From Woeseiaceae bacterium (GTDB lineage Bacteria; Pseudomonadota; Gammaproteobacteria; Steroidobacterales; Woeseiaceae), in the NCBI GenBank assembly GCA_030065915.1, contig JASJCQ010000002.1, positions 124,001 to 188,000 of the forward strand: 64,000 nucleotides of DNA, read 5' to 3'. The position numbers and the translations under genes were made by a program. This document shows positions 47,175 to 55,872 of the stretch, piece by piece; position 1 is the first letter of the stretch, and each line of letters opens with the position of its first letter. The notes under the pieces are model-generated. The model did no database searches. It worked only from the letters and a program-made list of their open reading frames with translations, and had not been told where the DNA came from.

Positions 47175-47801
47175 TTGAAAGGTCGTCGCAATCCATTCGT
47201 CGCGGCTGAAGGTCTGCCGCTGCTACTCGTTGCACTGCTTGCGAGCTGGGCGCTGGCGACGTTCGTGCATATTCTCACCGTCGTGCCGATGCTCGTGCTG
47301 ATCGCGTTGCTGATTCTGATTTTTCGCGACCCGAGACGGTCGATCCCGCCCGAGCCGCTCGGCGTTGTCAGCCCTGTCGACGGTGACATCGAAAGTATAG
47401 AGCACAGCCGGACCGGCGTCTCGCAGGGCGAGGCCATCCGTATCCGGATTCGTGTCAACAGCCTCGGCACTTACACGGCGCGCAGCCCGGTCGAGGGCGT
47501 GATCAAGAATCTAAGCACGTTGACTGACGACACGGATGTCGACTATCGAACCAACGCGCTGTGGGTTCAGACCGATGAAGGCGACAACGTCGTTCTGCAA
47601 TTTGACGGCTATCGGCTGGGCATCCCTCCAAAAGCGTTGAAACGCTTCGGCGAGCGAATCGGGCAAGGCCAGCGCTGCGCCTACCTTCGACTGACCCGCT
47701 ACGCTGAGCTGCACCTGCCTGTCGACAGCCAGATTGAAGCCAAAACCGGCGATTCGCTGGTCGCAGGAACATCGTTGCTTGCCCAGCTTCCGCATCCGTG
47801 A
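47175..47801 (+). CDS. Phosphatidylserine-decarboxylase-like protein lacking catalytic motifs
   Basis: A 208-residue protein related to type II phosphatidylserine or archaetidylserine decarboxylases. Two hydrophobic segments (about 10-30 and 32-50) precede a beta-rich domain with FRDPRRSIP and VVSPVDGDIESIE, typical of the family. However, where active enzymes have Asp-Val-His, this one reads VNSLGTYTARSPVEG. Where they have the self-cleaving Gly-Ser-x motif before the final strand, it reads AYLRLTRYAELHLP. The pyruvoyl-forming serine and its Asp/His helpers are therefore missing. It may be a pseudoenzyme or a related lipid-binding protein. The TTG start has no clear ribosome-binding site and is uncertain. 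Confidence 0.75.
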   Translation: MKGRRNPFVAAEGLPLLLVALLASWALATFVHILTVVPMLVLIALLILIFRDPRRSIPPEPLGVVSPVDGDIESIEHSRTGVSQGEAIRIRIRVNSLGTYTARSPVEGVIKNLSTLTDDTDVDYRTNALWVQTDEGDNVVLQFDGYRLGIPPKALKRFGERIGQGQRCAYLRLTRYAELHLPVDSQIEAKTGDSLVAGTSLLAQLPHP

Positions 47802-47835
47802 ATGACGGCATCGCTCGTGGCAAACTAATGCGAAC

Positions 47836-48522
47836 ATGATCCAGTCAGAACAACAGCGAAGGGCCTACCTCGATGCGCTCGGCATCGACGTCTGGCTGCC
47901 GCGCGACCAGGGTGAACCGCGGCTGGACGACCAACCGGCGGAGCGGGCGGAGGCGCCCGCGGACTTGCCGGGCTGGGTCGACCTGGAGAAGGCGGTTTCT
48001 TCGTGTACCCAGTGTGCTTTGCACCAGTCGCGGACGCAGACGGTGTTCGGTGTCGGGAATCGCAACGCGGACTGGCTCATCGTTGGCGAAGCGCCAGGAG
48101 CCGAGGAGGATCGACGCGGTGAGCCCTTTGTCGGACGAGCCGGCAAGCTGCTTGACGAGATGCTCAAGGCGCTGGGCCTTGATCGCAATACGGTCTTCAT
48201 AGCGAACATCCTGAAATGCCGCCCGCCGAACAACCGGGACCCGAAGCAGGACGAGGCAGATGCCTGTCGCTCCTACCTGAATCGCCAGATCGACCTGATT
48301 AAGCCCAAGATCATTCTCGCGGTTGGCCGAATCGCCGCTCAGCAGCTGCTGGGCCGGGATGACCCGGTCGGCAAGTTGCGTGGCACCGTTCACAGGCTGG
48401 ACGAGATTCCCGTCGTCGTCACCTACCACCCGGCCTACCTGTTGCGAAGCCCGAGTCAGAAGGCCAAGTCGTGGCGGGACCTGTGCCTTGCGGTAGCGGC
48501 GAGTGAGATGCGCGCACGATGA
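47836..48522 (+). CDS. Uracil-DNA glycosylase, family 4 (iron-sulfur type)
   Basis: A 228-residue uracil-DNA glycosylase of the thermostable Fe-S family. Cysteines CTQCALHQ and a later cysteine in [13 protein letters not shown], with a fourth in ADACRSYL, can ligate the [4Fe-4S] cluster. The active-site motif is [24 protein letters not shown] and the C-terminal motif is [11 protein letters not shown]. An N-terminal extension of about 50 residues ([11 protein letters not shown]) precedes the catalytic domain. The ATG overlaps no neighbour; its end overlaps the rimI start by four bases. Confidence 0.93.
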   Translation: MIQSEQQRRAYLDALGIDVWLPRDQGEPRLDDQPAERAEAPADLPGWVDLEKAVSSCTQCALHQSRTQTVFGVGNRNADWLIVGEAPGAEEDRRGEPFVGRAGKLLDEMLKALGLDRNTVFIANILKCRPPNNRDPKQDEADACRSYLNRQIDLIKPKIILAVGRIAAQQLLGRDDPVGKLRGTVHRLDEIPVVVTYHPAYLLRSPSQKAKSWRDLCLAVAASEMRAR

Positions 48523-48995
48523 TCACGATGGCGCCAAAGACGAACGTGACCTTGCGCGGCATGGTGCCCGGCGACCTGTCGCAGGTCTCCGATATCGAGC
48601 GCCGGAGCTATGACTTCCCGTGGAGTCACGGGGTATTCCGCGATTGCCTGCTGGCCGGCTACAACTGTGTGGCCGTCGAGCACGAAGAGGCGGTCGTAGG
48701 CTATGGCATCCTGTCGATTGCGGCGGGGGAAGCCCACATCCTGAACCTGTGCATCGACCCATCGTACCGGTCGTTGGGGCTGGGGCAAAGGCTTCTGGAC
48801 GAGTTGCTGTCCAGGGCCCGCGCCGCTGAAGTTGCGCAGGTTTTACTCGAGGTTAGACCGTCGAACACGACGGCCATCGCGCTGTACCGGAAGAGAGGCT
48901 TTCACAAGATTGCAGATCGAAAAGCCTACTACCAGGCTGCGGATGGGCGTGAAGATGCCAGCGTTTTCGCCAAGAAGCTCAACGAACTTTCGTGA
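48519..48995 (+). CDS. rimI: Ribosomal protein S18 alanine N-acetyltransferase RimI
   Basis: A 158-residue GNAT acetyltransferase. RimI-type motifs are ERRSYDFPWSHGVFRDCL, the acetyl-CoA-binding YRSLGLGQRLLDELL, and VLLEVRPSNTTAIALYRKRGF. It acetylates the N-terminal alanine of ribosomal protein S18 in characterised bacteria. tsaB, which often precedes rimI, is not here; the uracil-DNA glycosylase gene is, overlapping by four bases. Confidence 0.93.
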   Translation: MITMAPKTNVTLRGMVPGDLSQVSDIERRSYDFPWSHGVFRDCLLAGYNCVAVEHEEAVVGYGILSIAAGEAHILNLCIDPSYRSLGLGQRLLDELLSRARAAEVAQVLLEVRPSNTTAIALYRKRGFHKIADRKAYYQAADGREDASVFAKKLNELS

Positions 48996-49056
48996 TTGGC
49001 GTTTCCAATCGCGCCCGATCTGGCTACACTGCGCGCCCTCGTAATCAGGCTCCGCT

Positions 49057-50637
49057 ATGCCATCAATCGCAGAACAGGTTCAAAAGCGCCGCACGTTTGC
49101 CATCATCTCTCATCCTGATGCCGGCAAGACGACGCTGACGGAAAAACTCCTCCTCTACGGGGGCGCGATCCAGTTGGCCGGGACCGTCAAGGGCAGAAAG
49201 GCGAGTCGTCACGCGACATCCGACTGGATGGCCCTCGAGCAGCAGCGTGGTATCTCCGTAACATCGTCGGTCATGCAATTCCCGTACGCTGAGCATGTCG
49301 TCAACTTGCTGGACACCCCCGGGCACGAGGACTTCTCGGAAGACACCTACCGGACGCTGACGGCGGTTGATTCAGCGCTGATGGTTATCGACTGTGCCAA
49401 GGGCGTCGAGCAGCGAACGATCAAGCTGATGGAGGTCTGTCGACTGCGCGATACGCCTATCATGACCTTCATCAACAAGCTTGACAGGGAAGGGCGCGAG
49501 CCGATCGAACTGCTCGACGAGATCGAATCTGTGCTGGGCATTTCCTGCACGCCGATTACGTGGCCGATCGGCATGGGCAGCAGGCTGAAGGGCGTCTACC
49601 ATCTCATCAGGGACAAGATCTACCTGTACAGCAATGTGGGTCGAGAGAAGGCATCGGAACACCGCGTCATCGATGGCCTTGACTCGGACGAGGCGCAGGC
49701 GGAACTTGGCGACGAACTGGAACAATTCCGTGAGGAGATTGAACTCGTCACCGGCGCCTGCCCCGAATTCGATGTCGAAGAATACCTCGCGGCGAGGCAA
49801 ACACCGGTGTTCTTCGGTTCTGCGCTGTCGAACTTTGGCGTGCGGGAGCTGTTGGATGAGTTCGTCTCTCACGCGCCGCCGCCGCAGCCACGTGAGAGCG
49901 AGCAGCGGCCAGTCCTGCCCGACGAGGACAAGCTGACTGGCTTCGTGTTCAAGATTCAGGCAAACATGGATCCGGGGCATCGTGATCGCATCGCATTCAT
50001 GCGCATCTGCTCGGGCGAATATCGCAAGGGGATGAAGGTCAGTCATGTTCGCCTCGGCAAAGACATGAAGATCCCCGATGCGATTACGTTCCTGGCCTCC
50101 GATCGACAGCACGCGGACAGCGCGTTTGCCGGCGACATCATTGGCCTGCACAATCATGGCACGATCAATATCGGCGACAGTTTCTCCGAAGGGGATCTCG
50201 TGCGCTTCACAGGCATCCCAAACTTTGCGCCCGAGATCTTTCGACGTGCAGTCCTCAAGGATCCGCTGCGTCTCAAGGCGCTGCAAAAGGGACTCGCCCA
50301 GCTCTGCGAGGAAGGGGCAACGCAGCTGTTCAGGCCGATGCGCAACAACGATCTGATCCTCGGAGCCGTAGGACCGCTGCAGTTCGATGTGGTCGCGCAT
50401 CGTCTCAAAGATGAATACAAGGTGGAGTGCCAGTTCGAGAACATCAGTGTGGCGACGGCACGATGGGTTGAATGCGATGACGACAAGATGCTGGAGGAAT
50501 TCAAACGCAAGGCGCATGACAACCTTGCGCTCGATCACGGCGAGCAGCTGGTTTACGTCGCGCCAACCCGCGTGAACCTGAACCTGACGCAGGAGCGATG
50601 GCCGGACATTCGCTTCCGCGAGACGCGCGAGCATTGA
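49057..50637 (+). CDS. prfC: Peptide chain release factor 3
   Basis: A 526-residue translational GTPase that recycles release factors RF1/RF2. G1 is [16 protein letters not shown]3 is [16 protein letters not shown] and G4 is INKLDREGR. The RF3-specific [11 protein letters not shown] and [18 protein letters not shown] are present. Start and length fit the family. The stop codon lies one base before the GTG of the UMF1-type transporter gene. Confidence 0.97.
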   Translation: MPSIAEQVQKRRTFAIISHPDAGKTTLTEKLLLYGGAIQLAGTVKGRKASRHATSDWMALEQQRGISVTSSVMQFPYAEHVVNLLDTPGHEDFSEDTYRTLTAVDSALMVIDCAKGVEQRTIKLMEVCRLRDTPIMTFINKLDREGREPIELLDEIESVLGISCTPITWPIGMGSRLKGVYHLIRDKIYLYSNVGREKASEHRVIDGLDSDEAQAELGDELEQFREEIELVTGACPEFDVEEYLAARQTPVFFGSALSNFGVRELLDEFVSHAPPPQPRESEQRPVLPDEDKLTGFVFKIQANMDPGHRDRIAFMRICSGEYRKGMKVSHVRLGKDMKIPDAITFLASDRQHADSAFAGDIIGLHNHGTINIGDSFSEGDLVRFTGIPNFAPEIFRRAVLKDPLRLKALQKGLAQLCEEGATQLFRPMRNNDLILGAVGPLQFDVVAHRLKDEYKVECQFENISVATARWVECDDDKMLEEFKRKAHDNLALDHGEQLVYVAPTRVNLNLTQERWPDIRFRETREH

Positions 50638-50638
50638 T

Positions 50639-51895
50639 GTGAGCAGCCTGGCCTTCGTCGACAGGAAGGTCCTCGCCTGGGCGTTTTACGACTGGGCGAA
50701 CTCTGCATTCGCCCTGTCGGTACTGGCCGTGTTGTTCCCGCTGTTCCTCGGCAGCTACTGGAGCGTGGGCGCATCGGGCGCCGATGTGACGGCGCGCCTG
50801 GCCTGGATAACGTCGGGCACCAGCGCGCTGATCTGTATCCTCGCGCCGATTTTCGGCACGATCGCTGACGCCGGCGGCTACCGCAAGCGCTTCCTTTTCA
50901 TACTGGCCGCAATCGGCTCTCTGTCTACGGCGGCGCTGGGCCTTGTCGATGAAGGCCTCTGGCCCTGGGCGCTGGCCTTTTACGGGCTCGGCCTGATCGG
51001 CTACTACGGGTCGACCATCTTTTACGACTCCCTGATCGTCGACGTGACCGCGCCGCGGTACTACAGCGCCGTTTCCACGATGGGTTTTGCTATCGGCTAT
51101 CTCGGAGGTGCGGTTCTGCTGGGGCTGCACGTGTTTATGCTGATGGACCCGGCACGCTTCGGCTTCGACAGCGCAAACGACGTTATCCGCTTTGCATTCA
51201 TCACTGTCGGCGCCTGGTGGGCCATCTTCGCGCTGCCGATCCTGGCGCTGGTGCCCGAGTCAAAGGCCGAGCTCAAAGTCGTTGGCGGTGTTGTCAGGAC
51301 CGCCTTTCGCGAACTGAAGTCGACCATCATCGCCGTCGGAAAGTATCGCAATGTCGTGTTGTTCCTCGTGGCTTACTGCCTGTATATCGGCGGCGTGTTC
51401 ACGGTGATCTTCATGGCCGTGAACTATGGTCAGCGGCTCGGCTTCAGCCAGCAGGACCTGGTCATGGCGCTGCTGATCACGAATTTCGTCGGCTTTCCAG
51501 CAACCTTGGTGCACGGCTATTTCGGACATCGCTTTGGCCCGCGCAAGGGCCTTTATTTCGCGCTGTCCGTCTACGTCATCGTCTCGATACTGGCCGTGTT
51601 CATGACCGATGTTCGTGAATTCTACGCGATGGCTATCGTTGTCGGTTGCGTTCAGGGGGGCGTTCAGGGGCTTAGCCGTTCGTTCTTCGCAACCCTGATT
51701 CCGAGCAACCAGCCGGGCGAGTTCTTCGGCTTCTACAACATGGTCACGAAGTTCTCGCACGTCGTCGGCCCGGCGCTTGTCGGCGTAGCCGCGACCTTGT
51801 CCGACGCGCCCGAGTGGGTACTGCTGGTGCTGATCCCGCTGTTTGTTATCGGCGGCGGGCTGCTCGCGATGGTCGAATCACCGACGCGCCGCTGA
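50639..51895 (+). CDS. UMF1-type MFS transporter (Atg22/BtlA-like)
   Basis: A 418-residue membrane protein with twelve predicted helices of the UMF1 (Atg22-like) branch of the major facilitator superfamily. Characteristic sequences are VLAWAFYDWANSAFAL at the N-terminus, LAPIFGTIADAGGYRKR, FYDSLIVDVTAPRYYSAVSTMGFAIGYLGG and GGVQGLSRSFFATLIP. Substrates are unknown in bacteria. The GTG start follows the prfC stop by one base, so expression is likely coupled. Its end overlaps the end of the convergent tgpA-like gene by 18 bases. Confidence 0.93.
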   Translation: MSSLAFVDRKVLAWAFYDWANSAFALSVLAVLFPLFLGSYWSVGASGADVTARLAWITSGTSALICILAPIFGTIADAGGYRKRFLFILAAIGSLSTAALGLVDEGLWPWALAFYGLGLIGYYGSTIFYDSLIVDVTAPRYYSAVSTMGFAIGYLGGAVLLGLHVFMLMDPARFGFDSANDVIRFAFITVGAWWAIFALPILALVPESKAELKVVGGVVRTAFRELKSTIIAVGKYRNVVLFLVAYCLYIGGVFTVIFMAVNYGQRLGFSQQDLVMALLITNFVGFPATLVHGYFGHRFGPRKGLYFALSVYVIVSILAVFMTDVREFYAMAIVVGCVQGGVQGLSRSFFATLIPSNQPGEFFGFYNMVTKFSHVVGPALVGVAATLSDAPEWVLLVLIPLFVIGGGLLAMVESPTRR

Positions 51896-53836
51896 CACGG
51901 CGTTCTGCAGCGCAACCAGGCTGTTCTCGTTGGTGGGATCGTAGCGGGCCGCGAGGTAAGCGCGGGTCACTGCGACGATGTCCGCTTCGCAGAGCTTACT
52001 GCCGGACGCTGCGCGCGCGGCAAACGCATCCGGTGTCTCGCCGGTCTGGAGCTCGAGCCCGGTGCGCTTGACGAAGCGCCGGTACAACCTCGCTGCCGGA
52101 TCGGGCCGCGGCGGCAGGTTGCGATAAAACATGAGCATGCTGATCAGGAAGACAAAGCCGGCAACGAGGCCGATCAGCGTAAACATCATCTTGCGCCAGT
52201 CGGGATTGTCCATACCGAGCCATTCCATGAACCGTTCCTGGTTCTCCGGGCCATAGCCCAGCACCAACTCATTCCACTTCGCATTGATCGAATCCCAGGT
52301 CAGGCTCAGGTTATAGACAAACTCGGACGGCGCCGACATGCCCCAGGCCTCACCAATGCCTTCGAAGACGGCGCCCGCGCGGCCGGCATCTACGCGTTCC
52401 GGCGCGACAGCGGCCGTCGGGTCGAAGCGACGCCAGCCGAGCCCTTCCAGCCAGACCTCCGTCCACGCATGCGCGTCGGCCTGCCGAACGATCATGTAGT
52501 CGCCGTTCATTTCGCCGCCCTGGTAGCCCAGCACGACGCGGGAGGGTATGCCTGCGGCACGCATCATGACGGCGAACGCGGATGCGTAGTGTTCGCAAAA
52601 CCCCTGCCGGGTATCGAACAGGAACTGATCCACGGGATCCCGTCCCAGCGCAGGCGGCTGCAATGTGTAGAAGTAGGACTCCTCGCTGAACATCTGCAGG
52701 ATGTTGCGTATGAATGCGAGGTCGTTGTCCGCCGCCGCGCGCATTTCCTTTGCGAGTGCCACGGTGCGCGGATTACTGTCGGGTGGCAGGTGTTCATAGC
52801 GTGCCCGCCACCTTGGTTTGATGTCTACGCCGGCGCGATACTCGGGAAAAGAGACAACGTCGTAGCGGATGCGCTGGTCTACAGGATGTTCAGACAGCAG
52901 CTGCTGCTGGTGGCCCATGAACGAGTTATTCATTTTCCAGTCGTAAGGCATGTCCAGCGCGAACAGCCATTGCAGGCGGGTCGGCTCCAGCGTGACCTGG
53001 TAGTAGTACGGTTCGCCGTACACGTCGAGCTGTTTTTCCGGCGGATCGCCTATGCCGGTACCCGAGTCGCTGACCGACCACGTGCGGCTGCTGAATTCGG
53101 TCAATATAAGCCCGCGCCAATAAAGATCCTTCTGCGGCGGCGGATCCGTTTTGAAGTAAACGCGAAACGCAACCGCGTTGGACAAGGACAGCGAGCTGAT
53201 GTCGCCCGGCGACATCTGGTCGTCGAGACCGCTGATCGCCGAGCCGGTGTCGATCGGCACACTCCAGAACGGCGTCGCAATCCTCGGAAAGAAGATCCAC
53301 ATCGCGATTGCGACAGGCGCTGCGTACAACAACATTCGACTACCGGTCGCCGCGCTCTGGCGGATTCCGGCCGTGCTATCGGCAGACATCTGCAGCCACG
53401 CCGTCAGCGTCACCATCAGCGATACCACGAGGAAGGGCAGTGACCAGAGATACTGCTCACGCAGCAGAGCCGACATTGTCAGGAAGATCGCAATAAACAG
53501 CAGCACGAACTGGTCGCGCCGGCGACGCGTTTCGAGGAACTTCATCGCCGCCATGACGGCAAGCAGCGCAGAGCCGGGCCCAACGCCGCTGATCGTGTCG
53601 TAGGTAAAGAAGACCCCGAGGAAACACAGGAGCGCCAGGATTGCACGCACGACCGGGTGCGGCAGGTTGCCGCGCCGGCGCTCGACGGAGTAACGCCACA
53701 AGCTGCTGCCCAGCAGGATGGCAGTGATCCAGATCGGAACGAACGGTGTGTGCGGCGCGAAACTCAAAGCCACCGCAACCGTCGTCAACGGCAGGCTGTG
53801 CAGCAGTGCGCCGTCGGTGCCTCTAGGCTTCGCCAT
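51878..53836 (-). CDS. TgpA-like transglutaminase, DUF3488 domain
   Basis: A 652-residue membrane protein: about six N-terminal helices (DUF3488, residues 1-190), a periplasmic transglutaminase core (about 360-500), and one C-terminal transmembrane helix (about 560-580). The catalytic Cys-His-Asp triad is visible as TRQGFCEHYASAFAVMMRAAGIPSR, then DAHAWTEVWL and WRRFDPTAA. TgpA of Pseudomonas is the closest well-described relative. It overlaps the end of the DUF58 gene by 14 bases in the usual MoxR-DUF58-transglutaminase operon. Its substrate in the cell envelope is unknown. Confidence 0.93.
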   Translation of the reverse strand: MAKPRGTDGALLHSLPLTTVAVALSFAPHTPFVPIWITAILLGSSLWRYSVERRRGNLPHPVVRAILALLCFLGVFFTYDTISGVGPGSALLAVMAAMKFLETRRRRDQFVLLFIAIFLTMSALLREQYLWSLPFLVVSLMVTLTAWLQMSADSTAGIRQSAATGSRMLLYAAPVAIAMWIFFPRIATPFWSVPIDTGSAISGLDDQMSPGDISSLSLSNAVAFRVYFKTDPPPQKDLYWRGLILTEFSSRTWSVSDSGTGIGDPPEKQLDVYGEPYYYQVTLEPTRLQWLFALDMPYDWKMNNSFMGHQQQLLSEHPVDQRIRYDVVSFPEYRAGVDIKPRWRARYEHLPPDSNPRTVALAKEMRAAADNDLAFIRNILQMFSEESYFYTLQPPALGRDPVDQFLFDTRQGFCEHYASAFAVMMRAAGIPSRVVLGYQGGEMNGDYMIVRQADAHAWTEVWLEGLGWRRFDPTAAVAPERVDAGRAGAVFEGIGEAWGMSAPSEFVYNLSLTWDSINAKWNELVLGYGPENQERFMEWLGMDNPDWRKMMFTLIGLVAGFVFLISMLMFYRNLPPRPDPAARLYRRFVKRTGLELQTGETPDAFAARAASGSKLCEADIVAVTRAYLAARYDPTNENSLVALQNAVSAARR

Positions 53837-54839
53837 GGTCGAGTCCGTAAAGGGCCAGGGCTTCGAGGCAGGCGTGTCGATGCGCTTCGCCGTGCGAGGG
53901 CGCGATCTCCATCCCGGGTAGCTTGAGCCCGTAGTCTTCCCGGGTTCGATCGGCGTCGATGATCCATCGCGTCAGGATCGACAGCCTTTCCTCGACATCA
54001 TCGGACCGGACCTCGTCGAAATCGAACCACTGACTGCTCATGTCGGCGCCGGCAAACTGCTTGGACAGCAGTTGGTCATTGCGCGCATAGGCTTTCCAGG
54101 CAACGTTTCGCGGCGAGTCGCCCGGGTGGAATTTCCTTAGCCCCGCGAAGTCTTCTTCGCCGCGGGCATCGTGCTGCCGGTGCCCGAGCGACGATTGGCT
54201 GGATGGCGGGCGCGGCGCGTGTTCGGCGGGCTTCGGGTAAACGAGACCGCGAATATCCATGTGTAGCCACGCCCACGAGCGAAACATCTCGAACGGGAAA
54301 AGTGTGCGGACGCCGAAGCGGTCGAGTGTGACCCAACCGCGCCGCTCGGCAGGTACCGGCAGGGAATAAACGCGACTCTCGCCCGTCGGCACGTCGAACA
54401 CCGGAGAGCTGCCGGAGTCGCTGCTGAGTCGAATCCGGAATCTCGTCGTCTTCGAAGGGTTTTTTACCGCAATGCGAAACTGCGCTTTTTGTCCTGCGAA
54501 AACCGGGTCGGTACCGGCGAATCCCGTCTCCAGTCCGACAATGTTGCGCTGGCACTGGTGCATCGCGATCAGGCCGACGGAGATGAGCAGGAACGTCAGC
54601 ACGAACGACAGGTTGTTGTTGTAGTTCATCGAGCCGAGCAGCATGACAAAGGTCATCAGCGCGAACACGAACCCGACCCCGGTCGGGAGGATGTAGACGC
54701 GTCCCGGCTTAAGGGCCGTTACATCCGCATCCTTGCCTTGACGTTTGAACGCGTACGAGCGGACGCGCCGGCCTATCAGCTTGTTCAGCCTTGGCAGGTT
54801 CGCAAACGGGTTAGGGAATATCCACCGAGTCGAGGACAT
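53823..54839 (-). CDS. DUF58 protein of the MoxR operon
   Basis: A 338-residue protein with two N-terminal membrane helices (about 50-95) and a C-terminal DUF58 domain. The hallmark is RKFHPGDSPRNVAWKAYARNDQLL, near residues 230-253, followed by WFDFDEV. It overlaps the MoxR ATPase gene upstream by 29 bases and the TgpA-like gene downstream by 14, so all three are translationally linked. The DUF58 domain is thought to act with MoxR as a chaperone module; details are unsettled. Confidence 0.92.
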   Translation of the reverse strand: MSSTRWIFPNPFANLPRLNKLIGRRVRSYAFKRQGKDADVTALKPGRVYILPTGVGFVFALMTFVMLLGSMNYNNNLSFVLTFLLISVGLIAMHQCQRNIVGLETGFAGTDPVFAGQKAQFRIAVKNPSKTTRFRIRLSSDSGSSPVFDVPTGESRVYSLPVPAERRGWVTLDRFGVRTLFPFEMFRSWAWLHMDIRGLVYPKPAEHAPRPPSSQSSLGHRQHDARGEEDFAGLRKFHPGDSPRNVAWKAYARNDQLLSKQFAGADMSSQWFDFDEVRSDDVEERLSILTRWIIDADRTREDYGLKLPGMEIAPSHGEAHRHACLEALALYGLDHGEA

Positions 54840-55776
54840 GCTGGCACAGCTCAGTATTGCTACGGTAGTTCGTATCGCCGGACGCTTTCAGACGATGGCC
54901 TGCGACGGCGGCAAACACGGCCTGCACGTCATCCGGGTACACACCTGCGTGTTCCTCGATAAAGGCATGCGCCTTTGCGGCGCTGGCCAGTGCCTGGGCG
55001 CCTCGCGGAGACAGGCCGATGTCGATATCCGGCGACTCGCGCGTCTGTCGAACCAGCGCCTGGATGTAGTCGACGAGGGCATCGCTCATATGCATATCGG
55101 ACGCTGCCGATTGCAGCGCGCGCAGGTTCTCGACGTTCATCGAGGCTTCGAGTGTCTGCAGCATGGTCCGACGGTCTTCGCCGACGATGAGCTCTCGCTC
55201 GTTCGCTGGATTCGGGTAGCCGAGTTCGAGACGCATCAGGAATCGATCAAGCTGAGACTCCGGCAGTGGAAAGGTACCTATCTGGTCCGCCGGATTCTGC
55301 GTTGCGACGACGAAGAACGGGTCCGGCAGCTCGCGTGTCGTGCCGTCCACGGAGACCTGGTATTCCTCCATAGCCTCGAGCAGTGCGCTCTGCGCCTTGG
55401 GCGTCGCGCGATTGACTTCGTCGGCGAGCACGAGTTGGGAGAAGATCGGCCCCTTCTGGAACACGAACTCGCCACTTTCTTTCTGGAACACGGATACGCC
55501 GATAATATCGGCGGGTAACAGGTCGCTGGTGAACTGGATTCGATTGAAGCTCAAGCCCAGGGTCTTCGCGATCGCGTGGGCGAGAACGGTCTTGCCGAGC
55601 CCCGGCAGGTCCTCGACCAGCAGGTGGCCCCGCGCCAGCAGGCAGGCAAGCGCGAGGTCGAGCTGGCGCTCCTTGCCGAGTATGACGCTATTCAGCGCCT
55701 GCCTGGCATTTCGCAGGGCCAGTCGGTTCGAGTCCTTGCCAACCGGCAGTTTTTCTAGGGTGTTGCTACCCTGCAT
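54811..55776 (-). CDS. MoxR family AAA+ ATPase
   Basis: A 321-residue AAA+ ATPase of the MoxR class. Walker A is LVEDLPGLGKTVLAHAIA, Walker B is LVLADEVNRATPKAQSALLEAMEE, and sensor 1 is VVATQNPADQIGTFPLPESQLDRF, the most diagnostic stretch. The C-terminal lid ends in LSPRGAQALASAAKAHA. It is first in the MoxR-DUF58-TgpA operon; 96 bases separate it from valS, which is on the same strand upstream. Confidence 0.95.
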   Translation of the reverse strand: MQGSNTLEKLPVGKDSNRLALRNARQALNSVILGKERQLDLALACLLARGHLLVEDLPGLGKTVLAHAIAKTLGLSFNRIQFTSDLLPADIIGVSVFQKESGEFVFQKGPIFSQLVLADEVNRATPKAQSALLEAMEEYQVSVDGTTRELPDPFFVVATQNPADQIGTFPLPESQLDRFLMRLELGYPNPANERELIVGEDRRTMLQTLEASMNVENLRALQSAASDMHMSDALVDYIQALVRQTRESPDIDIGLSPRGAQALASAAKAHAFIEEHAGVYPDDVQAVFAAVAGHRLKASGDTNYRSNTELCQHVLDSVDIP

Positions 55777-55872
55777 CCGTGTCTCCTGGATAGGGGAATG
55801 TCCGCTATCGTGGCGGAGCTCAGGCCGAATTGCACTTATTGCGCCGTCAGACTGTGAAACGGAACACAGGAA

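Noticed and set aside
49372-50634. 420-codon open frame antisense to prfC
   Set aside because: Fully opposite a release-factor gene with intact GTPase motifs; no recognisable protein features.
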